From the NCBI RefSeq assembly GCF_023721795.1, contig NZ_JAMQYE010000001.1:620001-684000 (forward strand): a stretch of 64,000 nucleotides of DNA. Direction: 5' to 3'. The translations under genes and the position numbers were made by a program. The DNA comes from Zeimonas sediminis. Lineage in GTDB: Bacteria; Pseudomonadota; Gammaproteobacteria; Burkholderiales; Burkholderiaceae_E. How positions within the stretch are numbered: position 1 is the first letter of the stretch; each line of letters starts with the position of its first letter. Below are positions 16,471 through 26,601 of the stretch, in pieces. The notes under the pieces are model-generated. The model had not been told where the DNA came from. It ran no database searches and saw only the letters and a list, made by a program, of their open reading frames with translations.

Positions 16471-17166
16471 ATGAGCATCGTCCTGTACGACCTTTGCGGC
16501 GCCGGCGGCAAGCGCTTCAGCCCGAACTGCTGGCGCAGCGCGATGTCGCTGGCCCACAAGGGCCTCGCCTGGGAATCGCGCGCCACCCTCTTCACCCAGA
16601 TCCCCGGCATCGGCGGCGGAAACCGCACCGTTCCGGTGATCGACGACCAGGGTGAACTGATCGGCGACAGCTGGACGATCGCCGAGCACCTCGAGAGTCG
16701 CTACCCCGACCGGCCCTCGCTGTTCGGCGGCGAGACCGGCAAGGCGCTGGCGCGCTTCGTCCAGAACTGGACGATCGCCCAGTTGCACGCGCCGATCTTC
16801 CGGATGATCGCGGCAGACATCCACGACGCGCTGGATCCGGCGGACCAGCCCTACTTTCGCGAGAGCCGCGAGAAACGGCTCGGCAAGTCGCTGGAGGAAG
16901 TCCAGGCCGGCCGCGAGGCCGAGCTGCCGGCCTTCCGGGCCGGGCTCGCGCCGCTTCGCCTCACCGTGCAGGCGCAGCCCTTCCTCGGCGGCGAGCGCCC
17001 GAGCTACGCCGATTACCTGCCCTTCGGCGCCCTGCAATGGGCGCGCACCACCAGCCCCTTCCCACTGCTCGCCGCCGACGACCCGGTGCTCGCCTGGTTC
17101 GAACGCTGCCTGGACCTGCACGATGGCCTCGGTCGTCGCGAACCGGGCCTCTGGCAAACGGGATGA
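16471..17166 (+). CDS. glutathione S-transferase (LigE/beta-etherase-like)
   Basis: 231 residues. The start MSIVLYDLCGAGGKRFSP follows GGAAG; an upstream ATG at 16387 lies in the operator region and is unlikely. The N-terminal thioredoxin-like domain has SPNCWRSAMSLAHKG at the active site and GNRTVPVIDD before the cis-Pro. The C-terminal region resembles LigE/LigF-type GSTs, which cleave beta-aryl ether bonds of lignin fragments. Substrate is not established. It overlaps the next GST gene by ATGA. Confidence 0.8.
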   Translation: MSIVLYDLCGAGGKRFSPNCWRSAMSLAHKGLAWESRATLFTQIPGIGGGNRTVPVIDDQGELIGDSWTIAEHLESRYPDRPSLFGGETGKALARFVQNWTIAQLHAPIFRMIAADIHDALDPADQPYFRESREKRLGKSLEEVQAGREAELPAFRAGLAPLRLTVQAQPFLGGERPSYADYLPFGALQWARTTSPFPLLAADDPVLAWFERCLDLHDGLGRREPGLWQTG

Positions 17167-17819
17167 TCGAGCTGCGCTTCTGGCCCTCGCCCGACGGCTA
17201 CAAGCCGCTTCTCTTCCTCGAGGAGTGCGGGCTCGAGTACCGGCTGCTGCCGGGCGATGCCGGCGACGCCGAGCCGATCGAGATCGACTACTCGGACGAC
17301 GCGCTGGCGGACCGTGTGCCGGCGATGATCGACCATTCGCCCGCCGACGGCGGCGAGCCCCTGCCGGTGTTCGAGCCCGGGGAGGCGCTTGTCTACCTTG
17401 CGGAGAAGACGGGTCGGTTCCTGCCCGCCGACCTGCGCGGGCGGCACGAGACGCTGCAGTGGCTGTTCTGGCAGACGGGCGGGCTCGGCCCGGTCACCGG
17501 CCATGGCGCGCATTTCGCGCAGCAGGCGTTCGAGAACCGCAGATATGCGATCGAACGCTATCTGGACGAAACGCAGCGCCTCTACGGCGTGCTGGACCGG
17601 CGCCTCGCCGACCGGCGCTTCGTGGCCGGCGACGACTACACGATCGCCGACATGGCCAGCCATCCCTGGGTCCGGCACTCCCAGCGCCAGGGGCAGCACC
17701 TGGCCGACTTCCGCAACCTGGCGCGCTGGTTCGGCGCCATCGAAAGGCGGCCCGCCGCGCGCCGGGCCTACGAGCGAGGCCGGGCGATGCTGGCCGAGAG
17801 CGCGACGGCGCGAGGCTGA
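17163..17819 (+). CDS. glutathione S-transferase family protein (YfcG/Ure2p-like)
   Basis: 218 residues, translationally coupled to the previous GST gene. The N-terminal thioredoxin fold starts MIELRFWPSPDGYKPLLFLEE, and the C-terminal domain carries the YfcG-like FWQTGGLGP and GDDYTIADMASHPWVR motifs, the latter containing the GST N-capping box. The N-terminal domain has the unusual acidic segment EPIEIDYSDDALADRV where a short substrate loop is normal. These proteins bind glutathione or its disulfide. Two cotranscribed GSTs of different classes suggest a pathway for an aromatic or ether compound. Confidence 0.8.
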   Translation: MIELRFWPSPDGYKPLLFLEECGLEYRLLPGDAGDAEPIEIDYSDDALADRVPAMIDHSPADGGEPLPVFEPGEALVYLAEKTGRFLPADLRGRHETLQWLFWQTGGLGPVTGHGAHFAQQAFENRRYAIERYLDETQRLYGVLDRRLADRRFVAGDDYTIADMASHPWVRHSQRQGQHLADFRNLARWFGAIERRPAARRAYERGRAMLAESATARG

Positions 17820-17871
17820 ACCCGCCCGGGCAGCGGCGGGCGACTGCCCCGGACCGCCCTCGGGTCGTGGT

Positions 17872-19143
17872 TCAGGCGACCGCGGGCACGTCGCCCGAAT
17901 GGTCCAGGCCGAATGCCTTGTGCAGGGCGCGCACGGCCAGCTCCATGTACTTGTCGTCGATCACCACCGAGATCTTGATCTCGCTGGTCGAGATCATCTG
18001 GATGTTGATCCCCTCTTCCGACAGCGTGCGGAACATCAGGCTCGCCAGACCCACGTGCGAGCGCATGCCGATGCCGACGACCGAGACCTTGGCGATCTTC
18101 GGGTCGCCGATCACCTCGCCCGCCTGGATCGCCGGCTTGACCTTGCCGTTCAGCACCTCGAGCGCGCGCTGGTACTCGTTGCGGTGGACCGTGAACGAGA
18201 AGTCGGTCATCCCGTCGACGCTCTGGTTCTGGATGATCATGTCGACGTCGATGTTCGCCTCGGCCACCGGCCCCAGGATCTGGAAGGCGATGCCCGGGCG
18301 GTCCGGCACGTTGGTGACGGTGATCTTGGCCTCGTCGCGATTGAAGGCGATGCCCGAAATGACGGCCTGTTCCATGTTCTCGTCTTCCTCGAAAGTGATC
18401 AGCGTGCCGGAATTGGCCTCGATCTCGATCGGGAGATCGGGCGGCGTGAGGCTCGACAGCACGCGCGTCTTGACCTTGTACTTGCCGGCGAATTCCACCG
18501 AGCGGATCTGCAGCACCTTCGAGCCGAGGCTCGCCATCTCGAGCATCTCCTCGAAGGTGACCTTCTCGAGGCGGCGCGCCTCGGGCACGACGCGCGGGTC
18601 GGTGGTGTAGACGCCGTCGACGTCGGTGAAGATCAGGCACTCGTCGGCGCCCAGCGCCGCCGCCACGGCCACCGCCGAAGTGTCCGAGCCGCCGCGGCCC
18701 AGCGTGGTGATGTTGCCGAGGTCGTCGATGCCCTGGAAACCGGTGATGACCACGACGCGGCCGGCGTCCAGGTCGGCGCGCACCTTCGCATCGTCGATCG
18801 ACAGGATGCGGGCCTTGGTGTAGGCGCGATCGGTCTTCACCGGCACCTGCCAGCCGGTGTAGCTGACCGCGTCGGTCCCGATGGTCTTCAGCGCGATCGC
18901 CAGCAGCCCCACCGACACCTGCTCGCCGGTGGAGGCGATCATGTCGAGCTCGCGCGGATCGGCCTGGGCGTTGATCTCGCGGGCCAGGCCCAGCAGACGG
19001 TTGGTTTCGCCGGACATCGCGGACGGCACCACGACGACCTGGTGGCCGGCGGCATGCCATTTGGCGACGCGGCGCGCGACGTTCTGGATGCGCTCGATCG
19101 AGCCCATCGAGGTGCCGCCGTACTTGTGAACGATCAGTGCCAT
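17872..19143 (-). CDS. lysC: aspartate kinase
   Basis: 423 residues, about the 400-410 of class II aspartokinases. It has KYGGTSMG at the N-terminus, the Ser/Thr-rich nucleotide site GRGGSDTSAVAVAAALGA, and two C-terminal ACT domains (about residues 265-420) for feedback by lysine and threonine. It catalyses ATP-dependent phosphorylation of aspartate, the first step toward lysine, diaminopimelate, threonine and methionine. The start MALIVHKYGG is typical; dapA of the same pathway is at 60.2 kb. An internal start could make a separate beta subunit, as in other class II enzymes. Confidence 0.95.
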   Translation of the reverse strand: MALIVHKYGGTSMGSIERIQNVARRVAKWHAAGHQVVVVPSAMSGETNRLLGLAREINAQADPRELDMIASTGEQVSVGLLAIALKTIGTDAVSYTGWQVPVKTDRAYTKARILSIDDAKVRADLDAGRVVVITGFQGIDDLGNITTLGRGGSDTSAVAVAAALGADECLIFTDVDGVYTTDPRVVPEARRLEKVTFEEMLEMASLGSKVLQIRSVEFAGKYKVKTRVLSSLTPPDLPIEIEANSGTLITFEEDENMEQAVISGIAFNRDEAKITVTNVPDRPGIAFQILGPVAEANIDVDMIIQNQSVDGMTDFSFTVHRNEYQRALEVLNGKVKPAIQAGEVIGDPKIAKVSVVGIGMRSHVGLASLMFRTLSEEGINIQMISTSEIKISVVIDDKYMELAVRALHKAFGLDHSGDVPAVA

Positions 19144-19198
19144 GGTCGGCTCTTTGCGGCCCGGGCGAAACCGGGCGCCTCGCGTGGAAAAACCTGCG

Positions 19199-19204
19199 AT
19201 TGTA
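19199..19204 (-). promoter_or_regulatory. putative -10 element for lysC
   Basis: TACAAT on the minus strand about 56 nt before the lysC ATG. The predicted leader is about 50 nt; I saw no lysine riboswitch in it, since it is far too short. Confidence 0.4.
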
Positions 19205-19270
19205 TCGCGGCCGCCCATCGATGCCCGGCGTCCGCGCGTTCAGCGGCGCACGGGCCGGCCTGGCGAGGCG

Positions 19271-20038
19271 TCAGTCGGCCAGGTAGTACTCGACCGTGGA
19301 CACGACCCGGATCTTCTTGATGTGCGGCGTGCTGGCATCGCGATCGCCGATCGAGAACTGGCCTTGCGAGGCGCGCCGGATCTTGCCCAGGTGGCTGCCC
19401 GAATCCTCGGCGAACTTGGTCGCGGCCTCGCGGGCATTCCGGGTGGCCTCCTCGATCATCTCGGGCTTGATCGCGTTCAGCCCGGTGAACAGGAACTGCG
19501 TCTGGGCGCCGTGCTCGCCACCGATCGCAAAGCCTTCGCGCCCCAGCTCGCCGAGCCGGTTCATCGTGGCGCGCACCCGCGCGACGTCGGCGGTGTAGAC
19601 GGTCACGGTCGAACGACCGGTGAAGCGGAACTGCGCGCGTTCGTCGCCGCCGTACTCGCGGGCCTGCTTGTCGACGACCGTCGGCGCCGACGCCCCGATC
19701 TCCTCCGCCTTGAAGCCCGCCTGCTTCAGGAATTCGACGAGGCGCGCGGTCTTTCGCTCGATGGTCCGGTAGAGGTTGCCGACATCGTTGTCGGCCTCGA
19801 CGAAGCCGATCGGCCAGATCGCCAGGTCGGCCGGCACCTCGCGCTCCGACAGGCCCTTCACCTCGACGCTGCGGTCGAGGCGCTTGAAGGTGAGCAGCGA
19901 CTGCCCGCCGAGCCAGGCCGCGCCGGCGAGCCCGGCTGCCAGCAGCAGCCCGAGGACGGCCGCGGCCAGGGGGATCCCGCCCGCGCTACGGGGACGCTCG
20001 CTCGCGCTTCGGGAATGATCGGCAATCACGCTTTCCAT
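19271..20038 (-). CDS. SIMPL (DUF541) domain periplasmic protein
   Basis: 255 residues. One N-terminal TM/signal anchor (about residues 22-42) is followed by a SIMPL domain: SVEVKGLSEREVPADLA, then ADNDVGNLYRTIERK and the FLFTGLNAIKPEMIEEATRNAREAA helix. Relatives (YggE, SIMPL) form oligomeric rings in the periplasm and are linked to oxidative stress, but their biochemical role is unclear. It sits between tilS and lysC on the same strand, and an AT-rich 79-bp gap upstream probably holds its promoter. Confidence 0.85.
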   Translation of the reverse strand: MESVIADHSRSASERPRSAGGIPLAAAVLGLLLAAGLAGAAWLGGQSLLTFKRLDRSVEVKGLSEREVPADLAIWPIGFVEADNDVGNLYRTIERKTARLVEFLKQAGFKAEEIGASAPTVVDKQAREYGGDERAQFRFTGRSTVTVYTADVARVRATMNRLGELGREGFAIGGEHGAQTQFLFTGLNAIKPEMIEEATRNAREAATKFAEDSGSHLGKIRRASQGQFSIGDRDASTPHIKKIRVVSTVEYYLAD

Positions 20039-20117
20039 GGTCGATTCGCTTTTGGATCAGTGGGTTGCGAGCATTTCTTCACGTATATTACAAATCACTT
20101 CCCGAGTCAGACGCAAG

Positions 20118-21572
20118 TCATTGTTTTTCTTGCTCAATGACGAGCTCGTCCGGCCGCCAGGCCAGTTCGTAGCGCTCGCCGTCGGCTGCCAGGCAGTCGG
20201 CATCGGCGCCCAGCCTCGCGACCCATACTAGCCGGGCGTCCGACCACAGCACCGGCAGCATCGGACGCAGCCAGGTCGGCACGCCCTGCTCCTGGAACAG
20301 GTTCTTGAGGCTCCTGTGCGGGCCGCCAGGGCGGGTTCGCAGGCGCTCGCCGCCGCGCCGCAACCGCAGCTCGAGATCGCCGGCGCGCAGCAGCTCGGCG
20401 CGCAGCCCTGGCTTGCCGGCTTGCTCCACCGGCTCGACCAGCAGCGTGCCGCCGAGCGCCGGGCACTCGATGCGCCGTTCGCCGGCCCATCGCAGGGCCA
20501 TTGCCGCCGAGCCCGCAGCCGAGCCCGCGGCGGCATCCGCAACCGAACCCACGGCCGCGGTCGCAGCGGGCGTCGCCGGTCCGGCCAGGATCACCAGGTC
20601 GCGGTGCCGCCTGAGGGTCCGGCCGTCGTGGCTCACCGCGACGTGGGTGTCCTCGCGGGGCGACTCGAGCTGCCGCACGATCTCGGCGAGCCGGGCCCGC
20701 GACGGCATCCTTGCGCCGAGCCCGGCGAGCCAGCGCCGCAGCACGCCAGGCCGTCGCGCCGGCGGCAACGCGCGCCACGCGGAGAGCGACAGGCAGCGAC
20801 CGAACTCCCGCGACTCGACCTCGACCCCTGCCAGGTCCCTGCGCTCCAGCTCCTGCAGCCGGTCGCGGGCCTCGCGAAGCGCGTCGATCGTGTCCGGCAG
20901 GCGCTCGCGCAACGACGGCAGGATCCGGTCGATCGCCGGAACCAGCTGCCGGCGGATCGCGTTGCGCGGCAGGCGCTCGTCGGCATTGGACGGATCCTCG
21001 ACCCAGCAGAGCCCCTGTTCGCGCGCCCACGCCTCGATCCGGCTGCGGGACAGCCCCAGCAACGGACGGAGCAGCTTCAGGCCGTCGCGCGAGCTCTCCG
21101 CCTCGATCCCGACCAGCCCGTCCAGCCCGGCGCCGCGGGCCAGGCGAAGCAGGAAGGTCTCGAGGCGATCGTCGGCATGGTGCGCGGTCAGCAGGACGTC
21201 GGCGCCGGCGTCGCGGGCCATCGCCACCAGCGCCCCGTACCGCGCCTCGCGCGCCCAGGCCTCGACGCTCTGGCCCGGCAGCGGGGCAGTCTCGAGGCGG
21301 CGGCTCAGGCAGCTCACACCCAACGCGCCGGCCTGGCTCGCGCAATGCCTCGCCCAGCCCGCCGACCCGGCCTGCAGGCCGTGGTCGACGTGCAAGGCGA
21401 GCAGCCGGTCGGGCGGCAGCACCCTGGTCGCCGCGTGGAGCAGCACGGTGGAATCGAGGCCGCCGCTGAACGCGACGGCGATCCGGACCGAAGGGCCGAG
21501 CGGGGCGGTGGCCGCGCGGACCGCGTCGACCGGGCCGGCCTCAGCCCTGCCCGGTCTCCTTGAACTTGCCAT
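20118..21572 (-). CDS. tilS: tRNA(Ile)-lysidine synthase
   Basis: 484 residues. The PP-loop motif FSGGLDST (about residues 35-42) and the HVDHGLQ segment mark the N-type ATP pyrophosphatase; the C-terminal substrate domains extend to [15 protein letters not shown] and beyond. TilS adds lysine to C34 of the CAT-anticodon isoleucine tRNA so that it reads AUA. The start overlaps the 3' end of accA by 32 nt, so the two are coupled; accA-tilS adjacency is common in Burkholderiales. The C-terminal third has an Ala/Val-rich insertion around residues 330-345. Confidence 0.92.
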   Translation of the reverse strand: MASSRRPGRAEAGPVDAVRAATAPLGPSVRIAVAFSGGLDSTVLLHAATRVLPPDRLLALHVDHGLQAGSAGWARHCASQAGALGVSCLSRRLETAPLPGQSVEAWAREARYGALVAMARDAGADVLLTAHHADDRLETFLLRLARGAGLDGLVGIEAESSRDGLKLLRPLLGLSRSRIEAWAREQGLCWVEDPSNADERLPRNAIRRQLVPAIDRILPSLRERLPDTIDALREARDRLQELERRDLAGVEVESREFGRCLSLSAWRALPPARRPGVLRRWLAGLGARMPSRARLAEIVRQLESPREDTHVAVSHDGRTLRRHRDLVILAGPATPAATAAVGSVADAAAGSAAGSAAMALRWAGERRIECPALGGTLLVEPVEQAGKPGLRAELLRAGDLELRLRRGGERLRTRPGGPHRSLKNLFQEQGVPTWLRPMLPVLWSDARLVWVARLGADADCLAADGERYELAWRPDELVIEQEKQ

Positions 21573-22509
21573 AGCCCATGATCCGCTCGTGGCGCTGCTT
21601 CAGCAGGTCCTTGACCGGGACGCCCTGCAGTTGCCGCAGCGAATCGGACAACGCGCGCTTGAGCAGCAGCGCCATTTGCTGCGGATCGCGGTGCGCGCCG
21701 CCGACCGGCTCGTTGACGACGCGGTCGACCAGGCCCAGCGTTTTCAGGCGCTGCGCGGTGATGCCCAGGGTCTCGGCCGCGTCGGGCGCCTTCTCGGCGC
21801 TCTTCCACAGGATGGCGGCGCAGCCCTCGGGCGAGATCACCGAGTAGACCGCGTACTGCAGCATCAGCGTGACGTCGCCGACCGCGATCGCCAGCGCGCC
21901 GCCGGAACCGCCCTCGCCGATGATCGTGGTCACGATCGGCACGCGCAGCGCTGCCATCTCGTACAGGTTGCGGCCGATCGCCTCGGACTGGTTTCGCTCC
22001 TCGGCGCCGATGCCCGGGAAGGCGCCCGGCGTGTCGACGAAGGTGAGCACCGGAATGTCGAACTTCTCGGCGAGCTTCATCAGCCGGAGCGCCTTGCGGT
22101 AGCCCTCGGGCCGGGGCATGCCGAAGTTCCGGTAGCCGCGCTCCTTCGTGTCCCGCCCCTTCTGGTGGCCGATCACCATGACCGACTGGCCGTTGAAGCG
22201 CGCCAGCCCCCCCACGATGGCCGGGTCGTCCGCGAAGGCGCGGTCGCCGTGCAGCTCGTGGAAGTCGGTGAAGATCGCGTCGACGTAGTCGAGCGTGTAC
22301 GGCCGTTGCGGGTGTCGGGCGACCAGCGCGGTCTGCCACGGCGTCAGCTTGGCGTAGGTCTCCTTGACCAGGGTCAGGCTCTTCTTCTGCAGCCGCTCGA
22401 CCTCGTCGGCGATGTCGACCGCCGAGTCCTCCTGCGCGAAGCGCAGCGCCTCGATCTTCTGCTCGAGATCGGCGATCGGCTGCTCGAATTCCAGGAAAGT
22501 CGTCTTCAT
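21541..22509 (-). CDS. accA: acetyl-CoA carboxylase carboxyltransferase subunit alpha
   Basis: 322 residues, matching the family length of about 319. It begins [20 protein letters not shown] and shows the carboxyltransferase core [18 protein letters not shown] and [17 protein letters not shown]. With AccD it transfers carboxyl from biotin-AccB to acetyl-CoA to form malonyl-CoA for fatty-acid synthesis. The start overlaps the stop of the upstream DNA-glycosylase gene (TGATG), so it belongs to a glycosylase-accA-tilS transcript. Confidence 0.96.
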   Translation of the reverse strand: MKTTFLEFEQPIADLEQKIEALRFAQEDSAVDIADEVERLQKKSLTLVKETYAKLTPWQTALVARHPQRPYTLDYVDAIFTDFHELHGDRAFADDPAIVGGLARFNGQSVMVIGHQKGRDTKERGYRNFGMPRPEGYRKALRLMKLAEKFDIPVLTFVDTPGAFPGIGAEERNQSEAIGRNLYEMAALRVPIVTTIIGEGGSGGALAIAVGDVTLMLQYAVYSVISPEGCAAILWKSAEKAPDAAETLGITAQRLKTLGLVDRVVNEPVGGAHRDPQQMALLLKRALSDSLRQLQGVPVKDLLKQRHERIMGYGKFKETGQG

Positions 22510-23126
22510 CAGTACTCCACAGGCACCGGCTCGAGGCTGCGCCACAGGTACCAGGTGGCCACGGTCCTCCAGGGCCGCCAGGATTCGCCCAGCTGCCGCG
22601 CCTCGCGCCGCGAAACGCTTTCGCCGTTCCGGTAGTTCTTCTCGATCCCGCGCAGCAAGCCTAGATCATCCACCGGAAGAACATCGGGCCGCAACAGGTT
22701 GAAAATCAAAAACATTTCTGCCGTCCACCGCCCGACCCCCCGGACCGCGACCAGTTCCGCGATGATCGCCTCGTCGTCGCGCGACGGCCAGTGGGTCGGA
22801 TCGACCTCGCCGCTGTGGAATCGCCGTGCAAGGTCCTTCAGGTACTCGGCCTTGCGCTCGGACAGCCCGCAGTTGCGCAGCGTGCTCGTGCGCATACGCG
22901 ACACGCGCAGCGGAGCGATCTCGCCGGCCGCATCGGCGAAGCGGTTCCAGACCGACTGCGCCGCCTTCACCGAGATCTGCTGCCCGACGATGGACCGCGC
23001 CAGGGTCTGGAACGGGTCGCCGCGCGAGACCAGGTGAAGGTGGCCGCGCTCGGCGATGATTCCTCCCATGACCGGGTCGCGCCGCGACAGGTCCCGGCAG
23101 GCCTCGTCCCAGAAATCGGGCTTCAT
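22509..23126 (-). CDS. DNA-3-methyladenine glycosylase 2-like (HhH-GPD)
   Basis: 205 residues, the short AlkA-type form without the N-terminal domain of E. coli AlkA. The helix-hairpin-helix [15 protein letters not shown] and the catalytic Asp region [11 protein letters not shown] are intact. It excises alkylated bases such as 3-methyladenine during base-excision repair. It is immediately upstream of accA (TGATG overlap) and 33 nt downstream of the DUF6352-like gene. Confidence 0.88.
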   Translation of the reverse strand: MKPDFWDEACRDLSRRDPVMGGIIAERGHLHLVSRGDPFQTLARSIVGQQISVKAAQSVWNRFADAAGEIAPLRVSRMRTSTLRNCGLSERKAEYLKDLARRFHSGEVDPTHWPSRDDEAIIAELVAVRGVGRWTAEMFLIFNLLRPDVLPVDDLGLLRGIEKNYRNGESVSRREARQLGESWRPWRTVATWYLWRSLEPVPVEY

Positions 23127-23159
23127 CGGATCGGTTCGGTGCTCGAGACGCGCGAAGGC

Positions 23160-24182
23160 TCAGTGCCCGCGCAGCGGCAGGTTGAACAGCAGGTTCTGCG
23201 GCTTCATCCGCAGCACGCCCTCGTCGTCCATCGCCAGCGCCAGGTAGACCGGCTTGCCGGCCACCTCGGGATCCTGGTCCTCGAGGCGCTCGAAGTCCAG
23301 CCGCATCAGCAGCAGCAGGCGGCGATGCTGGTCGGGGGTCAGGCCGCCCTCGTGCCAGAGCGTGTCGAGCAGCGTCGTGGCCTCGGCGTCCAGCCCCACG
23401 TGCCAGCGCCAGCGCGAGTCCTCGATCTGCGCCAGCGTGCGCACCCTGACCGGCACACCGAGAAGATGCCCGATCCAGCGGCGCAACAGGTCGCACAGCA
23501 TGGCCGACGCGGTGCGGCCGTGGGTGATCTCGACCGCGAAGTCGTGGCGCTCGTCGCGGCCGAAGTAGGCGTCGGCGTTCTCCCGGTCGATCACCTCGAG
23601 ATCGACGCCGCGGGCGGCGATCTTCGCCTGCGCGAGCAGCCGGCCGAGGTCGCCCAGCCCCTGGTCCTCGCGGCGCGCGTCGATCGTCTCGAGGTCGGCG
23701 AGCAGCACCCGGTTGTCGTCGATCGAGACGCGCTGCTCGCGGAACCACAGCTCGGCGACCCGCAGCATCAGGCCGTCCTCGCAGTCGGCGAGCAGGTGGT
23801 GGACGATGATCTGCGCGAGCTGGTCGACGAAGAGCGGCGGCACGTCGATCCGCCCTGCCCGCTGGGCGTCGGCGAAGATCGCCACGTAGGCTGCCTGCAG
23901 GTTCGGCGCGTCGAGCAGCCGGTCGCGAAAGCGCAGGAAGAGCCGCCAGTTCTCGGCGGCGTCCGGGTCGGCGAGCGCCTTCAGCTCGGCGTCGGCGACC
24001 GCGCGCCGCGGCTCGGCGGCCAGCGCCGCGTGCAGCGCGCGCTCCGCCGCGCAGGATTCCTCGACCGGTGCGAGCTCGGGCCGGCGAAGGTAGGCGGCGA
24101 GGAAGTCGTCGGTCACGACCAGGCCGCCGTGGGAGTCGACGTCGAGCAGCGCCAGCCCGGAATGGACCCAGAACGGCTTCAT
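23160..24182 (-). CDS. conserved cytoplasmic protein (DUF6352-like)
   Basis: 340 residues, no signal peptide or TM. The sequence begins MKPFWVHSGLALLDVDSHGG and ends KPQNLLFNLPLRGH. I associate it with an uncharacterised Burkholderiales family lying between cysS and the AlkA-like gene (DUF6352); that name is from memory of the neighbourhood and should be checked. No catalytic motif is evident. The gene follows cysS by 4 nt and is probably cotranscribed with it and with the glycosylase gene. Confidence 0.7.
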   Translation of the reverse strand: MKPFWVHSGLALLDVDSHGGLVVTDDFLAAYLRRPELAPVEESCAAERALHAALAAEPRRAVADAELKALADPDAAENWRLFLRFRDRLLDAPNLQAAYVAIFADAQRAGRIDVPPLFVDQLAQIIVHHLLADCEDGLMLRVAELWFREQRVSIDDNRVLLADLETIDARREDQGLGDLGRLLAQAKIAARGVDLEVIDRENADAYFGRDERHDFAVEITHGRTASAMLCDLLRRWIGHLLGVPVRVRTLAQIEDSRWRWHVGLDAEATTLLDTLWHEGGLTPDQHRRLLLLMRLDFERLEDQDPEVAGKPVYLALAMDDEGVLRMKPQNLLFNLPLRGH

Positions 24183-24186
24183 CGGC

Positions 24187-25626
24187 TCAGGCGCGCCGCC
24201 AGGTCGTGCCGCCGGCACCGTCCTCGAGGACGATCCCCTGCGCGGTCAGCGCGTCGCGGATGCGGTCGGCCTCGGCCCAGTTCTTTGCCTTCTTGGCGGC
24301 GGCGCGCTCGGCGATCGCGGCCTCGATCGCCGCATCGTCGAGACCCTGCCCGCCCGCTTCGGCCTCGCTGCCGTGCAGGCCGGTGCGTCGCGCCTCGGCC
24401 GGGTCGCGGCCGAGCAGGCCGAGCAGGCCGGCCAGCTGCCGCAGCTCGAGCACCGCCTGCGCGGCGCCACTGCGGTGGACCTCGGCGGCCAGGTCGAACA
24501 GCACGGACAGCGCGATCGGCGTGTTGAAGTCGTCGTCCATCGCGTCGCGAAAGCGCGCGGCGGCCGGCGAGGCCCAGTCGACCGACTCGGCCCCCGCAGG
24601 CGCGGCCAGCGCCGCCCGCGCGGCCTCGTCGCCGGCCGCGGCCGCATCGAGCGCGCCGTACAGGCGCAACAGGGCCTGCCTGGCGTCCTCGAGGTGGGCG
24701 TCGGAATAGTTGAGCGGCGAGCGGTAGTGCGCGCGCAGGATGAACAGCCGCACCACCTCGGCGTCGAACTTCTTCAGCACCTCGCGGATCGTGAAGAAGT
24801 TGCCGAGCGACTTCGACATCTTCTCGTCGTCGACCCGCACGAAGCCGTTGTGCATCCAGTAGCGGACGAACTGGCAGCCGAGCGCGCCCTCGCTCTGAGC
24901 GATCTCGTTCTCGTGGTGAGGGAACTGCAGGTCGGCGCCGCCGCCGTGGATGTCGATCGTCTTGCCGAGCAGGCTGGTGGCCATCGCCGAGCACTCGATG
25001 TGCCAGCCGGGACGGCCAGCGCCGAAGTGCGAGGCCCACTTCGCCTCGTCGGGCTCGTCGGGCTTGGCCGCCTTCCAGAGCACGAAGTCGAGCGGGTCCT
25101 GCTTGGCGTCGTCGACAGACACCCGCTCGCCGGCGCGCAGGTCGTCGAGCGACTTGCCGGAGAGCCGGCCGTAGCCGTCGAAGCGCCGGACCGAGTAGTT
25201 GACGTCGCCGTCGGCGGCCCGATAGGCGAGACCGTTCTTCTCGAGCAGGTCGATCAGGCCGAGCATCTGCGGCACGAACTGGGTGGCCCGCGGCTCGTGG
25301 TCGGGGCGCTGCACGCCCAGCGCGTCGGCGTCCTCGTGCATGAAGCCGATGAAGCGCTCGGTCAGCTCGCGCATGGTCTCGCCGTTCTCGACCGCCCGAC
25401 GGATGATCTTGTCGTCGATGTCGGTGATGTTGCGGACGTAGGTGACCTGGTAGCCCGAGGCGCGCAGCCAGCGCTGGACGACGTCGAACACGACGAGCAC
25501 CCGCGCGTGGCCGATGTGGCACCAGTCGTAGACGGTCATGCCGCAGACGTACATCCGCACGTGGCCGGGTTCCAGCGGGACGAATGCTTCCTTGCTGCGG
25601 GTGAGCGTGTTGTAGAGACGGAGCAT
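24187..25626 (-). CDS. cysS: cysteinyl-tRNA synthetase
   Basis: 479 residues. Class I signatures are HIGHAR (within [15 protein letters not shown], whose first Cys is a zinc ligand) and KMSKS. The WHIECSAM segment supplies further zinc/substrate residues. It charges tRNA(Cys) with cysteine in the cytoplasm. The start [13 protein letters not shown] is standard; a longer frame upstream crosses the divergent promoter and is not used. It heads a minus-strand run to tilS. Confidence 0.97.
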   Translation of the reverse strand: MLRLYNTLTRSKEAFVPLEPGHVRMYVCGMTVYDWCHIGHARVLVVFDVVQRWLRASGYQVTYVRNITDIDDKIIRRAVENGETMRELTERFIGFMHEDADALGVQRPDHEPRATQFVPQMLGLIDLLEKNGLAYRAADGDVNYSVRRFDGYGRLSGKSLDDLRAGERVSVDDAKQDPLDFVLWKAAKPDEPDEAKWASHFGAGRPGWHIECSAMATSLLGKTIDIHGGGADLQFPHHENEIAQSEGALGCQFVRYWMHNGFVRVDDEKMSKSLGNFFTIREVLKKFDAEVVRLFILRAHYRSPLNYSDAHLEDARQALLRLYGALDAAAAGDEAARAALAAPAGAESVDWASPAAARFRDAMDDDFNTPIALSVLFDLAAEVHRSGAAQAVLELRQLAGLLGLLGRDPAEARRTGLHGSEAEAGGQGLDDAAIEAAIAERAAAKKAKNWAEADRIRDALTAQGIVLEDGAGGTTWRRA

Positions 25627-25741
25627 GGATCGGACCGAACCGGAGAAGGCGCCTGGCGCGGACCGGGCCTCGAGTCGGTTCGGATCGGCCGAAGCCCCGT
25701 GCCTGGCGCGCACGACGCGAAGGCGGGCAGCCGCGCGTTGC

Positions 25742-25747
25742 TAGAAT
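25742..25747 (+). promoter_or_regulatory. putative extended -10 for the TPR gene
   Basis: TGC-TAGAAT, an extended -10 form, ends 6 nt before the ATG at 25754. Transcription would begin at or beside the start codon, suggesting a leaderless mRNA. Confidence 0.4.
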
Positions 25748-25753
25748 GGCAGG

Positions 25754-26488
25754 ATGCGATCGAGTATAGCATCGGGGCAGGCCCCGACCCCGGCCTGCGC
25801 GCGCCCCCGAAAGGCCGGAGCCAGGCCCCGCCGGGCGCGACCCTCGCCCGGGGCCGGCGTCCTGTTCGCGGGCCTGCTCGTCCTGCTTCCAGTCCTGTTT
25901 CCCGGCACGCCGGCGCTCGCGCAGGCCGTGCCTCCGCTCGCCCTGCCGGCGTTGCCGGCCGCCAGCGTGCCGGCGCCCGCGATGTCCGACCCGCGCGCCG
26001 CCGACACCGCCTACCGGCAGGCGCAGAGGCTGGTCGACGAGGGCCGCCCCGACGACGCGCTCGCCGCGATCGAGACGGCACTGAAGGCCTCCCCGTCGGA
26101 CGCCAGGCTGCGCTTCCTGAAGGGCGTGATCCTCGGCGGCCAGGGCAAGGACGCCGAGGCGATCGAGGTCTTCCAGGGGCTCGCCCGCCAGTTCCCGGAG
26201 CTGCCCGAACCGCACAACAACCTGGCCGCGCTGCACGCGGCGCGCGGCGAGCTGGACCAGGCGCGCGCCGCCCTCGACGACGCGATCCGCGCGCTGCCGT
26301 CCTACGCGCTGGCCCACGAGAACCTCGGCGACCTGCACCTGCGCCTGGCGATCCGCGCCTGGCAGCGCGCCGCCGAGCTCGAGCCCGGCAACGCCGCGCC
26401 GGCCTCCAAGCTGAAGCTCGCTCGAGAGCTCGCCCGGCGCATCGCCGGCGAGGCCCAGGGCGCCGCGGCGCTGCCCGGGGCGCGCTGA
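25754..26488 (+). CDS. periplasmic tetratricopeptide-repeat protein
   Basis: 244 residues. A long basic N-terminal region (about 34 residues) precedes a hydrophobic signal core ending TPALAQA, then three or more TPR units (about residues 84-215, for example AYRQAQRLVDEGRPDDALAA). TPR proteins scaffold protein complexes; here no partner is certain. In Burkholderiales a TPR gene commonly sits between cysS and peptidyl-prolyl isomerase genes, as here. No better internal start exists, so the long n-region seems real. Confidence 0.78.
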   Translation: MRSSIASGQAPTPACARPRKAGARPRRARPSPGAGVLFAGLLVLLPVLFPGTPALAQAVPPLALPALPAASVPAPAMSDPRAADTAYRQAQRLVDEGRPDDALAAIETALKASPSDARLRFLKGVILGGQGKDAEAIEVFQGLARQFPELPEPHNNLAALHAARGELDQARAALDDAIRALPSYALAHENLGDLHLRLAIRAWQRAAELEPGNAAPASKLKLARELARRIAGEAQGAAALPGAR

Positions 26489-26601
26489 AGGCGGTCGGCG
26501 CGGCTTCGTCCGGCAATCGCGACTTCACGCCCCCCGCTCTTCGAGCCCCCTCCTACAGAACCCCTCTCAACAAGCCGTTCACCACCTCCAGGAGTCCCAG
26601 G

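Noticed and set aside
17820-17871. GC-rich imperfect hairpin between the GST and lysC genes as a terminator
   Set aside because: The stem has a bulge, a 10-nt loop and no T-run on either strand; not convincing.
20117-20141. Inverted repeat GTCATTG/CAATGAC at the tilS 3' end as a terminator
   Set aside because: The stem is only 7 bp, AT-rich, with an 11-nt loop, overlaps the coding end and has no T-run after it.
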